Origin: Nitrospira sp.
GTDB taxonomy: Bacteria; Nitrospirota; Nitrospiria; Nitrospirales; Nitrospiraceae
Direction: 5' to 3'
Length of the DNA stretch: 64,000 nt
NCBI GenBank assembly: GCA_019636835.1
Contig: JAHBWU010000007.1
Location: 20,030 to 84,029 of the forward strand
How positions within the stretch are numbered: position 1 is the stretch's first letter; each line of letters starts with the position of its first letter. Below the pieces are notes generated by a model. It made no database searches and was not told where the DNA came from. It was given only the letters and a program-made list of their open reading frames with translations. Position numbers and translations under genes: made by a program. This document shows positions 63,224 through 64,000 of the stretch, one piece after another.

Positions 63224-64000
63224 GTGAGCGATATCGTCAAGAGTAGGATTCGCCAGCTGTACCAGTTCCTGAGGGAAGCTAATCATCTTCGCTTCCGTCC
63301 AGTTCGCTGCATCACCGAACAGCCGAAGGTCGTTCGGCTGGCCGACATGCCCAACCACCCGGCCATGCAATTGTACCGGCCGGTGCGTACCGAGAACACA
63401 CAGGAGGTGCCGGACACACTGCTTCGCGTGAAACGGCCGCCGCTGACGAAGTGTCCCAGGCCGCCGGCGTCGATCGTTACATGGCTACTGCCAAACTGGG
63501 ATGATCCAGCCAAGGCGGTTTCTGTCGCTGAAAGCCAGAACACCACTGACAATGAAGCCGAGACGATCACGACCCGGTTCGAGGACGACCTGCATCGTGT
63601 CACCGACTTCAAGGCGTGGGAAGAACAACGCAATGAGTGGATCAAGCCCGAACTCGCAGCTCGCAAAGCCATGTCATTCTTCGAAGCGTTCTACGATATC
63701 TACTCGGCTATCGAGAAGGATGGCGAGGAACTGGAACTGCTTGTTGCCGATGGGCACTTCCTGTGGCAGGCCACATCGGGCATCGATGGCTCAGTCACGG
63801 TGCATCATCCAATCCTCTTCAAGCGCGTGGAGCTTCGATTCGACCCCAACATCCCCGAATTCACGATCCACGAAACCGACCGAGAACCCGAGCTTTACGG
63901 CAGCCTATTCGTTGATCTGCAAGATATTGCCCCTGCGGCAATCCGCAACCGGAAGGCCGAACTGGAGAATGCTGGCTATCACCCCCTTGGTTGGAATGAT
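63224..64000 (+). CDS. N-terminal part of a large unidentified protein (runs off the window)
   Basis: An uninterrupted frame of 259 codons begins at a GTG preceded by GGGGAGGG and continues past the right edge. The N-terminus reads SDIVKSRIRQLYQFLREANH, followed by RPVRCITEQPKVVRLADMPN. It is soluble and charged, with no signal peptide. The opening vaguely recalls the leader of very large helicase-type proteins in defence islands, but no motif is visible in this part, so I leave it unnamed. It follows a toxin-antitoxin pair. Confidence 0.7.
   Translation, partial: MSDIVKSRIRQLYQFLREANHLRFRPVRCITEQPKVVRLADMPNHPAMQLYRPVRTENTQEVPDTLLRVKRPPLTKCPRPPASIVTWLLPNWDDPAKAVSVAESQNTTDNEAETITTRFEDDLHRVTDFKAWEEQRNEWIKPELAARKAMSFFEAFYDIYSAIEKDGEELELLVADGHFLWQATSGIDGSVTVHHPILFKRVELRFDPNIPEFTIHETDREPELYGSLFVDLQDIAPAAIRNRKAELENAGYHPLGWND

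Noticed and set aside
63283..63672. 129-codon minus-strand frame near the right edge
   Set aside because: Antisense to the long uninterrupted frame starting at 63224, which has a strong ribosome site.

Overview
The window looks like chromosomal DNA of a Gram-negative, didermic bacterium, most likely a Nitrospira-type member of the Nitrospirota. That placement is inference from gene content, from gene order (recO, mgtE, era, ftsB, eno and gatB next to gatA, gatC, glmS and glmU), and from repeat families I associate with that group. No rRNA, nitrite oxidoreductase or other taxonomic marker is present. I see no rRNA, tRNA or CRISPR array.

Left end (about 1-7800, all minus strand): a surface-polysaccharide operon. 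It is read from a NusG/RfaH-like regulator through glucose-1-phosphate cytidylyltransferase (rfbF), an SDR epimerase/dehydratase, a zinc-binding sugar C-methyltransferase, an RmlC-type epimerase, a DUF4910 peptidase-like protein, a 2OG-Fe(II) oxygenase and a sugar nucleotidyltransferase, then off the edge. The set fits synthesis of a branched, C-methylated nucleotide sugar. The leader in front of the regulator carries GGCGGTAGCCTG, an exact match to the ops element used by RfaH. The rfbF-SDR gap holds overlapping, mutually exclusive hairpins.

7800-10000: an insertion-sequence relic, a PilZ protein, a divergent LuxR-type regulator and a lipoprotein. 10000-27500 (minus strand): a long housekeeping run with glgA, a lipoprotein, a DUF971 protein, recO, mgtE, era, ftsB, eno, a small basic protein, gatB, YtxH and DUF948 proteins, a family 2 glycosyltransferase, gatA, panD, gatC, glmS, glmU and a DUF502 protein. 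Many junctions are 4-bp ATGA overlaps. 27700-33300 (plus): tmk, holB, metG, a secreted protein and a CDF metal exporter.

33391-40948: a defence island. It holds a MntA/HepT (MNT-HEPN) toxin-antitoxin pair with textbook motifs, then a two-gene restriction-like module: an Eco57I-type DNA methyltransferase followed by a fusion of a phospholipase-D nuclease domain and a SNF2-type helicase, coupled through a TAATG junction.

41370-62011: mixed envelope and metabolic genes, including a DUF4403 lipoprotein, an ArsB/NhaD-type permease, glgB, a Tat-exported DUF882 protein, a single-domain response regulator, VanZ, a SagB-type double nitroreductase, TPR proteins, a PagL-like outer-membrane protein, a GT-B glycosyltransferase, an ECF sigma/anti-sigma pair, tadA, a DUF2254 protein and a haem-motif lipoprotein. 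62272-62799 is a RelB/YafQ-type toxin-antitoxin pair. A large unidentified gene starts at 63224 and runs off the right edge.

Two roughly 120-bp palindromic repeats (behind glmS and behind the anti-sigma gene) belong to one family. Both begin exactly two bases after a TAG stop codon, in the same orientation.
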